From Paenibacillus polymyxa (GTDB lineage Bacteria; Bacillota; Bacilli; Paenibacillales; Paenibacillaceae), in contig NZ_CP049783.1 of NCBI RefSeq assembly GCF_015710975.1, positions 4,445,501-4,509,500 of the forward strand: a stretch of DNA of 64,000 nucleotides, in the 5' to 3' direction. Every line of letters begins with the position of its first letter. Within the stretch, counting starts at the first letter, position 1. Made by a program: the position numbers and the translations under genes. Under the pieces are notes generated by a model. That model saw only the letters and a list, made by a program, of their open reading frames with translations. It had not been told where the DNA came from and did no database searches. Positions 42,246 to 50,058 of this stretch are shown here, one piece after another.

Positions 42246-42325
42246 TGTTATCAGCAATAGGGAAATGTTACAGATAAAATAAGTCTTTTAATAACTATAA
42301 TTCACATAACAACGGAGGAATAAAT

Positions 42326-42499
42326 ATGTTTACAGTAATTAATACAGAAACGAAGAAATACCTTAGAGCAGATTGGGAAGAACAGCGCGGTCAACTATAT
42401 ACGCATGACGTAGATCTAGCTGTCAAGTTTGAGAATTGGCATGATGCTGAAGATATTACAGAAGCAACGGAACAAGTAGTACCTCTGTCTAACGAATAA
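42326..42499 (+). CDS. Small acidic protein (57 aa)
   Basis: CGGAGGAAT precedes the ATG. Begins MFTVINTETKKYLRADWEEQ; acidic. Function unknown. Confidence 0.6.
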   Translation: MFTVINTETKKYLRADWEEQRGQLYTHDVDLAVKFENWHDAEDITEATEQVVPLSNE

Positions 42500-42524
42500 A
42501 AATATAATAAAAGGAGAATTTGAG

Positions 42525-42701
42525 ATGGATACATATATGATAGTTGTAGATGGAAAAGTAAAAGAAGAAATCGAAACCGCTGGACGTTCCAAAGAAGCAA
42601 TGAGTTTTGTATTGATTGATCGTTTCTATCACTGGAGTATTTTTTCTGCTAATGTGAACATCTATAGTTCTTTAACGGGGAGTGAGTATCATTATGTTTA
42701 A
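42525..42701 (+). CDS. Small hypothetical protein (58 aa)
   Basis: AAAGGAGAA precedes the ATG. Begins MDTYMIVVDGKVKEEIETAG. Its end overlaps the next start by eight bases, implying translational coupling. Confidence 0.6.
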   Translation: MDTYMIVVDGKVKEEIETAGRSKEAMSFVLIDRFYHWSIFSANVNIYSSLTGSEYHYV

Positions 42702-42816
42702 AGCTGGGGCATTAAAAGATAATAAGCTGTATGTTAGGAATGATCAGGGCAAGTGGATCGAATTACAAGAAGCAGCGAAACAATATGAACAACATAGAAT
42801 ATTGAAACATACATAA
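42694..42816 (+). CDS. Small hypothetical protein (40 aa)
   Basis: GGGGAGTG within the previous gene serves as ribosome site. Begins MFKAGALKDNKLYVRNDQGK. Overlap with the preceding gene supports expression. Confidence 0.5.
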   Translation: MFKAGALKDNKLYVRNDQGKWIELQEAAKQYEQHRILKHT

Positions 42817-42850
42817 TAAAGATAACGTTAATGTGGTCTTTTTAATAAAC

Positions 42851-42895
42851 AAAAATAATGAATATATTGAATATGGTATAGAGATATGTTATGAT
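42851..42895 (+). promoter_or_regulatory. Promoter with upstream operator motif
   Basis: AAAAATAATGAATAT (42851-42865) ends one base before TTGAAT (42867-42872); a 17-base spacer and TATGAT (42890-42895) follow. A small hairpin, TGCGC/GCGCA (42962-42975), directly precedes the next ribosome site. Confidence 0.7.
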
Positions 42896-42988
42896 TTATT
42901 TATCGATAGGCAAACATTGTAAAGAAACTAGTAACATAGTATTGTAGAGTTTGAAGAATATTGCGCTATTGCGCAGAGGTGATACAGA

Positions 42989-43150
42989 ATGAGTCAGGAT
43001 AAAAAGAAGATATTCGTATACGACGAAGCAACTAAAAAGGAAATGGAAGTAGATGTTTCACGCATTGTCGCCTTTCAAGCTAGGACTATTAAAAGGAAGT
43101 CATTGTTGGTGGCTTTCATGGATGATGGCAATCAATATATTATGTTGTAG
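42989..43150 (+). CDS. Small hypothetical protein (53 aa)
   Basis: AGAGGTG precedes the ATG. Begins MSQDKKKIFVYDEATKKEME; beta-rich. First gene behind its own promoter and hairpin leader. Confidence 0.6.
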   Translation: MSQDKKKIFVYDEATKKEMEVDVSRIVAFQARTIKRKSLLVAFMDDGNQYIML

Positions 43151-43190
43151 TAAAAGGTTTATTTTATTCATAAAATGAAGGAGTAACAAT

Positions 43191-43430
43191 ATGAATGCAC
43201 AGGATAAGGTTCTGGAGGGGTTTGCTAGAATGTCAATGGCATCTTATGACGCAAAAGAAGCCATTGAAAAACTCGAAAAGGCTCAAGATCACTACAAGGA
43301 TATGAAGGTTGAAGAATGCGTTCAAAATATATTAAGCTTACTAAAAGAAAATAAAAAACTAACAGAAAGAGATATGATACTATTAATTGGAACTTTAGCA
43401 ACTGACATTAAAGAGATTTACGTGAAATAA
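43191..43430 (+). CDS. Small helical protein (79 aa)
   Basis: AAGGAG precedes the ATG. Alpha-helical throughout. No family recognised. Confidence 0.6.
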   Translation: MNAQDKVLEGFARMSMASYDAKEAIEKLEKAQDHYKDMKVEECVQNILSLLKENKKLTERDMILLIGTLATDIKEIYVK

Positions 43431-43453
43431 CTAATTTATAAGGAGATGAAGAC

Positions 43454-43813
43454 ATGAGACTGGTTAAAGGAAAAGCAACAAAGAATATAGCAATGGCCGA
43501 GATCTTCAATAAAGAAAAAGGTGATATTTTCTTTGATTATAAAGGTGTTCCTGTCACAAAGGGAATGCTTTATTTAGAAGATAAATTTCTAATGATTGAT
43601 AAGATGGACAAAATTGAAGATTTAGTAAAAGGAATAAACGAATACCTTGCAGATGAACTTCAAGAGAGACAGGACAGGTTTAAGCTCTTCATTGATGGAA
43701 ATTTTACACACGATGAAGTACAAATACTAAAGAGGATAGAAGAGAATAAATTGGTTGAGTTAACAGTGAGCGTTCAGACAACTGAAGACGGAATCTCAAT
43801 TCAATTTGTGTGA
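43454..43813 (+). CDS. Hypothetical protein (119 aa)
   Basis: AAGGAGATG precedes the ATG, in the common leader TTTATAAGGAG. Mixed alpha/beta; no motif recognised. Confidence 0.65.
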   Translation: MRLVKGKATKNIAMAEIFNKEKGDIFFDYKGVPVTKGMLYLEDKFLMIDKMDKIEDLVKGINEYLADELQERQDRFKLFIDGNFTHDEVQILKRIEENKLVELTVSVQTTEDGISIQFV

Positions 43814-43859
43814 AATGACTGTTTTACCTTGAAAATATTTTAAGGAAAGAGGTACTCAT

Positions 43860-44225
43860 ATGTCTGAAGCACCTTACGGATATCATATTTTAAATGGAGA
43901 AATGGTTGCACATCCATTTGAATCGAAAGTTGTTAGATTAACCTATGGACTATCACAGATTGGACTCGAATCTAGTGATATTCAGTATCTGTTGGAAGAG
44001 TTTAAAGTTCCAAAACGTGGTGAAGATTATAACTACGATATCGACGGGAATTTACATGAAATATACGTTGCTGGAGCCAAGCTTCTTATTAATCTAATTC
44101 AAGAAAAAATCGATAATGAAATTGTTTATTTGCCCGGAGATAAAGAAAAAACACATCCGATTGTTTCTGCTATTAGTTTAGTAGATATTTTTGATAAATT
44201 TGGAGGTTCAGATGAAACTTTGTGA
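43860..44225 (+). CDS. Hypothetical protein (121 aa)
   Basis: AAAGAGGT precedes the ATG. Begins MSEAPYGYHILNGEMVAHPF. Two helices around YLLEEFKVPKRGEDY. Function unknown. Confidence 0.65.
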   Translation: MSEAPYGYHILNGEMVAHPFESKVVRLTYGLSQIGLESSDIQYLLEEFKVPKRGEDYNYDIDGNLHEIYVAGAKLLINLIQEKIDNEIVYLPGDKEKTHPIVSAISLVDIFDKFGGSDETL

Positions 44226-44258
44226 GACGGTTATTCAAAAGTGAATGGTGGTAAGAAA

Positions 44259-44612
44259 ATGAATTGGTTCAAGAAGAAAAAACCTGTTTATGAGAAAACA
44301 AGAATAATGGTCTTAGATCCTGACTTGGGATTTGATGTTAGATGGATGGATAATCACATTAATAGCCTAGCTGAAATTATAGGAAACCATCCGATTGGAA
44401 TGCCAATCAAAGGAACAAGTCTAAGTGTACACTCAGTACCTACTGCTTTAAGTGATGACAAAAGACCAAATATTGAGATTGAAGGCAAACAACTTACAGG
44501 AATAGTTGTAATCATGGCAAACGAAGAAGAAAAGGTTGAAGGTGTGAGAAAAATAATTTCAATTTCAGCAGACGAAGTTAAATTTATATTGGATACCTTT
44601 GAGTTAAAGTAA
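44259..44612 (+). CDS. Hypothetical protein (117 aa)
   Basis: The ATG after GGTGGTAAG is chosen; the earlier in-frame ATG overlaps that site. Beta-rich, with MDNHINSLAEIIGNHPIGMP. No recognised motif. Confidence 0.6.
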   Translation: MNWFKKKKPVYEKTRIMVLDPDLGFDVRWMDNHINSLAEIIGNHPIGMPIKGTSLSVHSVPTALSDDKRPNIEIEGKQLTGIVVIMANEEEKVEGVRKIISISADEVKFILDTFELK

Positions 44613-44643
44613 AAGATGTGTTTCACAGGGAAGGAGCATAGCT

Positions 44644-45009
44644 GTGACTGATAAGATTGACCTGTATGTTGACGATCTTAGAGACTGTCCAGATGGCTTT
44701 GTGGTGGCTCGTACATACTATGAAGCAATACATATCCTTGAAACCAAAAGTGTCGGCATTCTTACGTTAGACCATGATTTGGGAGAGGACGTAGATGGTA
44801 AAGAACTGCCTAACGGATATGACTTGGTGAAGTACTTCTGTGAACATGGATTGAGGGCTGATAAGATATATTTACATACAGACAACCCTGTGGGACGCAA
44901 GAACATGCATGAAACGTTGTTAGCTGCTCAGCGGAGAGGTTTTATCGATGAGGATATTGAGATATATCATTATCCTATAACGGTGAACAAGTATTCTGGT
45001 AGCTGGTAA
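44644..45009 (+). CDS. Cyclic-phosphate-processing receiver (cREC) domain protein
   Basis: GTG start behind AAGGAGC. The 121-aa protein is a receiver-like fold with LYVDDLRDCPDGFVVART at the N-terminus and ILTLDHDLGEDVDGK in the middle, then HTDNPVGRKNM. This pattern fits the cREC family, receiver-like domains proposed to act with RNA-processing or repair enzymes on cyclic phosphates. There is no output domain. The next gene encodes a HEPN-like protein, whose relatives often leave 2',3'-cyclic phosphates on RNA, so the pairing may be functional. Confidence 0.7.
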   Translation: MTDKIDLYVDDLRDCPDGFVVARTYYEAIHILETKSVGILTLDHDLGEDVDGKELPNGYDLVKYFCEHGLRADKIYLHTDNPVGRKNMHETLLAAQRRGFIDEDIEIYHYPITVNKYSGSW

Positions 45010-45047
45010 AAGGCATGTTTCATAATGGAGAGGAGACCCAGAATAAA

Positions 45048-46202
45048 ATGAAATTAAAGGTTCAGTTCACAAACGAGCTACCATTTATGATTCAACTTCC
45101 AAATGGAGATTATTCAGTAAGAACGAGACTAAACCCAACAGAAGAGAAAGATTTTATCCTAAAATTAAGTGATGATGTTTTCAGAGTACATATTAATCCT
45201 TTTGGTAGCAAAAAGTCTGCCATGTGTATCGAAGGTGAGAGAGCGGAATTGGAAAGTTACATAATCAATAATCGTATTCCAAATTATGCTTTCGAACCTT
45301 GTAAAAGTTATATTAGTTGTACAATTGAGGAGGAACTAGAATTAAAAGATGAACTGTATTTAAATGTCACGAACGACGACTTGATTGATAAAATTAAATC
45401 AAAAATGATAAGAGAAGGAATTAAATATACTGATACCATTGATTTAACTAGAATGGCGACAACAGAATTTGGCACCTACAATACAGATCAGGTTTTAGAA
45501 GAAAAAATAGATTACGTTGTTAATAGGAGATTGAATGAACTTAGCAGATTAGTTTATCCCTATCATAATGCTTTAAATCAATTCATAAAACAATATTCTT
45601 ATCTGCGAAATGATTTTTTTGTCGAAACTACAACTATGCATACTCTTAAGGGGACGACATCGAGACAGTTTGTCGATGGTTATTATTATGATTCTATTAA
45701 GCATGCTGGAAAAGCACCTAGCATGATGCCATATCAAAAATGGTTACCAGAGATCGATAGTAATCATGTTGAAACATTAAAAGAAAGACTTATAAATGGT
45801 TTCGATATTCCACCTACTAAAGATTTGATTATAATGGCTCGCAATCTTGCTGAAAGAGGAGAGTACCGTTCAGCAATCATTAATAGTTCCGCAGCTCTTG
45901 AGGTTGCTGTAGAACAAAAAATCATTGAGAAAATGTATTTGAATGGAAACACGCAAGCGGAAATTGATACTTTCTTAGACAGCACAAAGACTAATTTTTA
46001 TAGGAGATGCGACAGACAATTGAATGAGAAGGCAGGGCAATCACTGGTACGAAACAATCCTACTCTTTGGACAAACATTAATTCCCACAGGAATAGATAC
46101 CGTCATAAGATTGCTCATTCTTCGCTCATGCCCAATGCGAGGGATACCGAGAAAGTAATTAACGATTTTGAGATAGCCGTAAACTGGGTAGAAGCTTTAT
46201 AA
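45048..46202 (+). CDS. Protein with C-terminal HEPN-like domain (384 aa)
   Basis: The ATG behind GGAGAGGAG is preferred over one at 45015. The N-terminal 100 residues are beta-rich. The C-terminal 130 residues are helical and contain RNRYRHKIAHS, fitting the Rx4-6H motif of HEPN RNases, preceded by an AIINSSAALEVAVEQ helix typical of such proteins. It lies 39 bases after a cREC gene. It may be a defence or host-takeover RNase, or a non-catalytic HEPN adaptor. Confidence 0.6.
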   Translation: MKLKVQFTNELPFMIQLPNGDYSVRTRLNPTEEKDFILKLSDDVFRVHINPFGSKKSAMCIEGERAELESYIINNRIPNYAFEPCKSYISCTIEEELELKDELYLNVTNDDLIDKIKSKMIREGIKYTDTIDLTRMATTEFGTYNTDQVLEEKIDYVVNRRLNELSRLVYPYHNALNQFIKQYSYLRNDFFVETTTMHTLKGTTSRQFVDGYYYDSIKHAGKAPSMMPYQKWLPEIDSNHVETLKERLINGFDIPPTKDLIIMARNLAERGEYRSAIINSSAALEVAVEQKIIEKMYLNGNTQAEIDTFLDSTKTNFYRRCDRQLNEKAGQSLVRNNPTLWTNINSHRNRYRHKIAHSSLMPNARDTEKVINDFEIAVNWVEAL

Positions 46203-46256
46203 AATGCAAGTTTGATTAGTCCAATATTAATGCGAATAGTAAAGGAGTATTAATTC

Positions 46257-46532
46257 ATGAAGGCTATGGCAATCGTAAGATCGTCTATCGAATGGAGCAT
46301 AGACGAACAGCAAAATAAAATAAATCAGTATGCAATATCAGAAGGTATCAATCTTGTTCACATTGTTGTAGTAGCGAGTGATGTAGATTTAGAATTAGCT
46401 ACCAATAATCTATCAGAAGTTGACGCTGTTATTGTGACCGACGTAACCCGAATTAGTAGAAACAAAGAAACCTTAGACATGTTCAAAGAACAACTTAGAC
46501 ATAATGATACGCAATTGGTGATACTCTCTTGA
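46257..46532 (+). CDS. Isolated serine-recombinase catalytic-domain-like protein (91 aa)
   Basis: Begins MKAMAIVRSSIEWSIDEQQN, with Ser in the position of the resolvase nucleophile (YxRxS-like), and later has AVIVTDVTRISRN, resembling the conserved DRxxR segment. The rest of the catalytic helix and the DNA-binding domain are absent, so it is a stand-alone fragment or a domesticated regulator rather than a full integrase. AAAGGAG precedes the ATG. Confidence 0.6.
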   Translation: MKAMAIVRSSIEWSIDEQQNKINQYAISEGINLVHIVVVASDVDLELATNNLSEVDAVIVTDVTRISRNKETLDMFKEQLRHNDTQLVILS

Positions 46533-46566
46533 TCTTTATATCTTAAGCGGAAGGGAGAAAAATGGG

Positions 46567-46845
46567 TTGGTATCAAATAGACTAATAGATAACTTAAAAT
46601 CTAAACAAAATAAATGGAGCTATAACCAACGCATATGGGTAAGAGGTGCGAGTATTGGATGGATAAAAGGTTATTGTGATGTTAAGGACAAATATGTAGT
46701 AGAAAGAATGGTAAATGGAAAATTAGTAGTAAGATTGTATATGTCTGAAAATATTTTAGAGTATGAGCCTTGGGACGAAGAGAAAAAGAAGCAACATAAG
46801 AAGCATGTAGAATGTATAAAAAGACAAAAGTTTATAGAAGATTAA
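46567..46845 (+). CDS. Small basic protein (92 aa)
   Basis: TTG start behind AAGGGAG. Basic, with GASIGWIKGYCDVKDKYVV and a Lys-rich C-terminus. No family recognised. Confidence 0.6.
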   Translation: MVSNRLIDNLKSKQNKWSYNQRIWVRGASIGWIKGYCDVKDKYVVERMVNGKLVVRLYMSENILEYEPWDEEKKKQHKKHVECIKRQKFIED

Positions 46846-46908
46846 TTTAGATATTTATGGATGGCAGTTGAAATGTAGTTTTAATTAAAAAGATAGGTGA
46901 AATGCAGA

Positions 46909-46989
46909 ATGTATTGTGAGAAGTGTGGTAAGAAACTAGAGGATGTGTTGGAACACGTTAAGCACATCCTCCATGAGTGCAATGGATAA
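46909..46989 (+). CDS. 26-aa zinc-finger-like micropeptide
   Basis: Reads MYCEKCGKKLEDVLEHVKHI plus LHECNG: CxxC followed by His and Cys, a plausible single zinc finger. The coding sequence also contains GAGGATGTG/CACATCCTC, a nine-base inverted repeat, so it could instead be mainly a hairpin. AGGTG precedes the ATG. Confidence 0.4.
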   Translation: MYCEKCGKKLEDVLEHVKHILHECNG

Positions 46990-47019
46990 AATACATACAA
47001 GTAAGGGGAAGCAGCAATA

Positions 47020-47118
47020 GTGGACGAGAAGGCAAGAGAAGCACTTAGGAAGGCTGTATATCTAATTGGTATTGGGGAAGGGTTGAAGGCAAGCGAATTG
47101 CTGATTGATCTCTGCTGA
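47020..47118 (+). CDS. Possible 32-aa peptide
   Basis: GTG start 11 bases after AAGGGGA. Begins MDEKAREALRKAVYLIGIGE; amphipathic helix. Weak evidence apart from the ribosome site. Confidence 0.35.
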   Translation: MDEKAREALRKAVYLIGIGEGLKASELLIDLC

Positions 47119-47193
47119 ATCAACCTCTGAACGATGCAGCTAAATAACCGCACCACAAAGTTTGTTTTATAGTGAGTAAAATATAATTTTTAT

Positions 47194-47220
47194 TAAAAAG
47201 CCTGCCAATTAAATGGCAGG
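47194..47220 (-). terminator. Terminator of rsfA-like gene
   Basis: CCTGCCA/TGGCAGG with a six-base loop; on the minus strand it is followed by CTTTTTAAT. The stem includes the stop codon of the RsfA-like gene. Confidence 0.88.
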
Positions 47221-47730
47221 TTCTTCTTTATGTCCAATGGTTTTTGGAAACCCTAATTGCTCAGCTCTGTGTATAATTTTAATTAATGTGTCTAAATCCT
47301 CGCTTGCGATAGGTCTTTCTTTTCTGCCATCACTAATTTCGATTTTCAACTCATTTATTTTATTTGTTTGCATTCGAATTGTTTCCTGCATATTTAGAAA
47401 TTCCAATCGCAGGTTATTTAGTGCGTCGATTGCTTTATCTATTTCTGTCATATGTTTTATGTCTTCTTTCATAGCTGTGTTGGTATTTGTATTTCTTATT
47501 TTTGTATTTATCTTATTATTCATTCTTTCTTCTTTAGCTGCTTTTATTTCATTCCTATAGTTATGTCTCAAAGCACTGTTCCAGCGAAAACCACATGCTG
47601 CCGCTGTACGATTTAGTTCTCTCCCAGCCTCCTGAAATGCGGTTAATTGGGTTTTGTTGCTGCGTATATTGGCTATCACTGTTTTGGCTAGTAGATCATC
47701 TTCAGGCTGAGTCCAAGCGTCTTGTCGCAT
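47209..47730 (-). CDS. RsfA-family transcriptional regulator
   Basis: The 173-aa protein begins RQDAWTQPEDDLLAKTVI and continues TQLTAFQEAGRELNRTAAAC then GFRWNSALR, the Myb/SANT-like domain diagnostic of the RsfA family (prespore-specific regulators in Bacillus). Residues 80-150 are a coiled coil, which presumably dimerises. GGGAGGAAT precedes the ATG. Host-type sporulation regulators in a phage could tune phage or host gene expression in the forespore. It is divergent from mazF across a region with a LexA box. Confidence 0.9.
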   Translation of the reverse strand: MRQDAWTQPEDDLLAKTVIANIRSNKTQLTAFQEAGRELNRTAAACGFRWNSALRHNYRNEIKAAKEERMNNKINTKIRNTNTNTAMKEDIKHMTEIDKAIDALNNLRLEFLNMQETIRMQTNKINELKIEISDGRKERPIASEDLDTLIKIIHRAEQLGFPKTIGHKEEPAI

Positions 47731-47836
47731 CTATATTCCTCCCAATAAATATTCCTTATTGCTATGTATATCCAGTTGTCAAGTTATTTATGCAGTAAAA
47801 GACTGAATATATACATGGTGTTTAAATTCCTTGACA

Positions 47837-47881
47837 GAACAAACGTTCCGTATTGTTTTTTATTATTTTTATTTGTATAAT
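47837..47881 (+). promoter_or_regulatory. LexA box beside a rightward promoter
   Basis: GAACAAACGTTC (47837-47848) fits the Bacillus DinR/LexA core GAACRNRYGTTY. It lies just upstream of TTGTTT (47853-47858), a 17-base spacer and TATAAT (47876-47881), leading towards mazF. A consensus TTGACA (47831-47836) precedes it. SOS control of mazF, or of the divergent rsfA, is implied. Confidence 0.65.
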
Positions 47882-48019
47882 TACCAATATAGAGAGTAAA
47901 TAAATGAGAAACATAGTTAGAGTTAAAAGTAGAATGTGTAGTTATATATAATAGGAATAATACGAAGATAGCGATAAGAACAACATAAACAAGTTTCAAT
48001 TATAAGGAGCGTGTACATA

Positions 48020-48400
48020 ATGGCGGTAGCAGTAGAAAGAGTAACGAGAGAAGTAAAAAAAATGGACGTATGGATTGCAAACCTAGGAGAAACTAATGGA
48101 GTAAAAACAAACATTCAAAAGGGACAGAGACCTGTGATTGTTATGAGTAACAATATTGGAAATAAATATTCTCCAGTAGTTATGGTAGTCCCTTTATCCG
48201 CACAGACTCAAAAAGGAAATCTTCCAACTCATGTACTTTTAGACAAAGATAAATGTGGATTCGATAGACATTCAGTTGCATTGTTTGAACAGATGAGAGT
48301 TTTAGACAAAAAAGATTTGGCTTGTAAGGTTGCAAGTATTCCTCATGAATATGAATCAAGTTTGAACAGTACATATAAAGTAGTGGCGGGGATCAACTAA
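48020..48400 (+). CDS. mazF: MazF/PemK-type mRNA interferase
   Basis: The ATG is ten bases after AAGGAG. The 126-aa protein has the family order: DVWIANLGET, then GQRPVIVMSNNIGNKYSPVV, then VVPLSAQTQKGNLPTHV and EQMRVLDKKDL. These correspond to the beta-barrel and catalytic Arg/Thr-Ser region of ribosome-independent RNases such as EndoA. No MazE-type antitoxin gene is adjacent; the convergent XRE gene is not of that type. A LexA box lies upstream. Confidence 0.88.
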   Translation: MAVAVERVTREVKKMDVWIANLGETNGVKTNIQKGQRPVIVMSNNIGNKYSPVVMVVPLSAQTQKGNLPTHVLLDKDKCGFDRHSVALFEQMRVLDKKDLACKVASIPHEYESSLNSTYKVVAGIN

Positions 48401-48414
48401 GTAGGATGAGAGTG

Positions 48415-48446
48415 AAATAAAAGAAGGAATATCCTTCTTTTATTTT
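48415..48446. terminator. Bidirectional terminator between mazF and XRE gene
   Basis: AAATAAAAGAAGGA/TCCTTCTTTTATTT, a 14-base perfect stem with a three-base loop and A/T-rich flanks on both sides, serving both convergent genes. Confidence 0.9.
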
Positions 48447-48649
48447 CTATTTAAAGTAAGCAACTCTGAAATATCAATTCCTAGTTCATCACACAAGAGA
48501 GAAATATTTTTTAAAGAAATTTGCTTAACATCATTATTACACATGTTATTGATTGTAGCCTGTCTGATACCTGTTCTTCTTGAAATTTCCCTTTCGCTTA
48601 TTTCGAATTTTTTAAGTATAGCTTTAAGATTGATGTCAACCCAAGACAT
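48440..48649 (-). CDS. XRE-family regulator, YozG-like (69 aa)
   Basis: The ATG of MSW is chosen because GGAGG lies eight bases upstream; the longer frame would place its start within the site. MSWVDINLKAILKKFEISER is followed by the helix-turn-helix EISRRTGIRQATINNM, resembling small YozG-type regulators. It is divergent from a strong promoter flanked by a perfect 12-base inverted repeat, its probable operator. Confidence 0.85.
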   Translation of the reverse strand: MSWVDINLKAILKKFEISEREISRRTGIRQATINNMCNNDVKQISLKNISLLCDELGIDISELLTLNRK

Positions 48650-48680
48650 ACACATTTCCTCCATTAATTACAAATAGGGG

Positions 48681-48738
48681 TTGACACGAAATTAGATAAA
48701 CCCTATAATATAACTCAGGTGATACGAATTTCGTGTCA
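48681..48738 (+). promoter_or_regulatory. Strong promoter flanked by 12-bp inverted repeat operator
   Basis: Consensus TTGACA (48681-48686), 17-base spacer and TATAAT (48704-48709). TGACACGAAATT (48682-48693) overlaps the -35 box, and its perfect inverse AATTTCGTGTCA (48727-48738) lies about 10-20 bases past the transcription start. The two arms probably bind the divergent XRE protein as dimers, possibly with looping. Confidence 0.85.
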
Positions 48739-48801
48739 CTACACAACAAGACAAATACACTCCTTATGATTTTGGGCGAAGGGTGTATTTGTCATTTTAT
48801 T
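48716..48801 (+). ncRNA. Short leader or small RNA ending in a strong hairpin
   Basis: From the predicted start near 48716 the transcript meets GACAAATACAC (48750-48760) and GTGTATTTGTC (48783-48793), an 11-base perfect stem with further inner pairing, followed by ATTTTATT. Transcription would stop after about 85 nucleotides unless read-through occurs into the 70-aa gene, so this is either an attenuator or a small RNA. Confidence 0.5.
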
Positions 48802-48859
48802 CTAGCAGATTGTTTAATGAAATAACAGTAAAAAATACAACTTTAGAGGACATGTTACT

Positions 48860-49072
48860 ATGAAAAGATATAGTTTAATGAAATTAGCAGCCTATGATAA
48901 AGAGCATAACCTGAAGACATGGAAATTTGTAAATATTGAAGCAGAAGAAGCGAACGATTTAAATAACTTTATGGCAAATGGTTTCCGCATATGGGACACT
49001 AAGAAAGATGAAGTTGTTAAAACTAACCTAGATATAGCTAAATGGATAGAAGAACACAACAATGAGGAGTGA
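48860..49072 (+). CDS. Small hypothetical protein (70 aa)
   Basis: AGAGGAC lies upstream of the ATG. Begins MKRYSLMKLAAYDKEHNLKT; helical and acidic near the end. It depends on read-through of the upstream hairpin or another promoter. Confidence 0.6.
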   Translation: MKRYSLMKLAAYDKEHNLKTWKFVNIEAEEANDLNNFMANGFRIWDTKKDEVVKTNLDIAKWIEEHNNEE

Positions 49073-49081
49073 TATAAAATA

Positions 49082-49465
49082 ATGGGGAAAATAATAACAA
49101 GACTAATGATTGAAACCGCATACGAATATTCTAGAAAGGTTTTTCATAATGAGATGGATCTTGGTTCTGCGTTAAATTCCATTTCACTGTTATCAGGAAT
49201 GCACAGAGGAACAGCTCTGTCTCATATCTCCGATTTTTGTTCTATGATGAAGGGTGAGGGATATAGGAGCAAGATTACCGCAGACGCAACAAAATACTAT
49301 TTGTTGAATATTCATAATGATTATGACAAAGAGTATTTCAATAAAGCCTTAAAAGCAGTAAAATTACATATAAAGAATTATAAAAAAGAGAAGCAAAAGA
49401 ATCTTATAAGACTTAGGATCGTTGTTGATGAGTTTGAGAAAGAAAAGTTAGTAACAAAGGTATAA
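49082..49465 (+). CDS. Helical protein resembling the N-terminal domain of HNH endonucleases (127 aa)
   Basis: MHRGTALSHISDFCSMMKGE and ATKYYLLNIHNDY resemble, from memory, a helical domain often found before HNH nuclease cores in bacterial genomes. No HNH core is present here, so it is a stand-alone domain. GAGGAGTG lies upstream of the ATG. Confidence 0.55.
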   Translation: MGKIITRLMIETAYEYSRKVFHNEMDLGSALNSISLLSGMHRGTALSHISDFCSMMKGEGYRSKITADATKYYLLNIHNDYDKEYFNKALKAVKLHIKNYKKEKQKNLIRLRIVVDEFEKEKLVTKV

Positions 49466-49493
49466 CTTGAGAGTAAATAATAATCTAATGATG

Positions 49494-49526
49494 AGCGTGC
49501 ATATATGTGCTACGCTTATTTTTTTT
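49494..49526 (+). terminator. Rho-independent terminator
   Basis: AGCGT/ACGCT outer stem with an AT-rich inner region, followed by a run of eight T residues. Confidence 0.75.
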
Positions 49527-49576
49527 ACTCTTTGATAATAATTATCGCTTATAGTATATTTAGATGGGGGTGTATT

Positions 49577-50050
49577 ATGGGAACTTATCTTTACTTTGTT
49601 ATGACTTACACGCTAAATAGCGGTATTAAAGGAAGTGTAAACCTATCCACGAAACAAATACAGGACTGGATAGAATCTTATCGTGTTGGGAGTAAATATG
49701 TAACCACAGTTGGTAAAGAATACTTCGGATTGAATCCTGAGCTTGTTGCAGATTTTAAAGTACATAATGAATTTTCTGAGCAAAGGGAATATGTAGCAGC
49801 AATACAGCAACCAGTAGTAGTAAGTAAGGCTAAAGAGCAATTAGCAGATGCATACAGCCAGCACAAGGTATTGATTCAGGTAGAGTGTAAATGTGGAGCT
49901 TCCTATATAGAAGAGTCAGCGTACAAGAGGAATAAATGGGGCTGTAAGGAATGTGGAGATATTGTATTCTTGGATAGCAAGAAGGGTATGGTTGATACAG
50001 TGAAGGGTAAAGCTTGGTATATGACCAACAGGTACTTTGTTGAGAGGTGA
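49577..50050 (+). CDS. Zinc-ribbon protein (157 aa)
   Basis: ATG after GGGGGTG; the longer frame starts in the terminator. The C-terminal half holds CKCGASYIEES...WGCKECGDIVF, a four-Cys zinc ribbon. The N-terminal half is mixed alpha/beta with no motif. Its stop lies eight bases before the next start. Function unknown. Confidence 0.7.
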   Translation: MGTYLYFVMTYTLNSGIKGSVNLSTKQIQDWIESYRVGSKYVTTVGKEYFGLNPELVADFKVHNEFSEQREYVAAIQQPVVVSKAKEQLADAYSQHKVLIQVECKCGASYIEESAYKRNKWGCKECGDIVFLDSKKGMVDTVKGKAWYMTNRYFVER

Positions 50051-50058
50051 ATTGTAAC

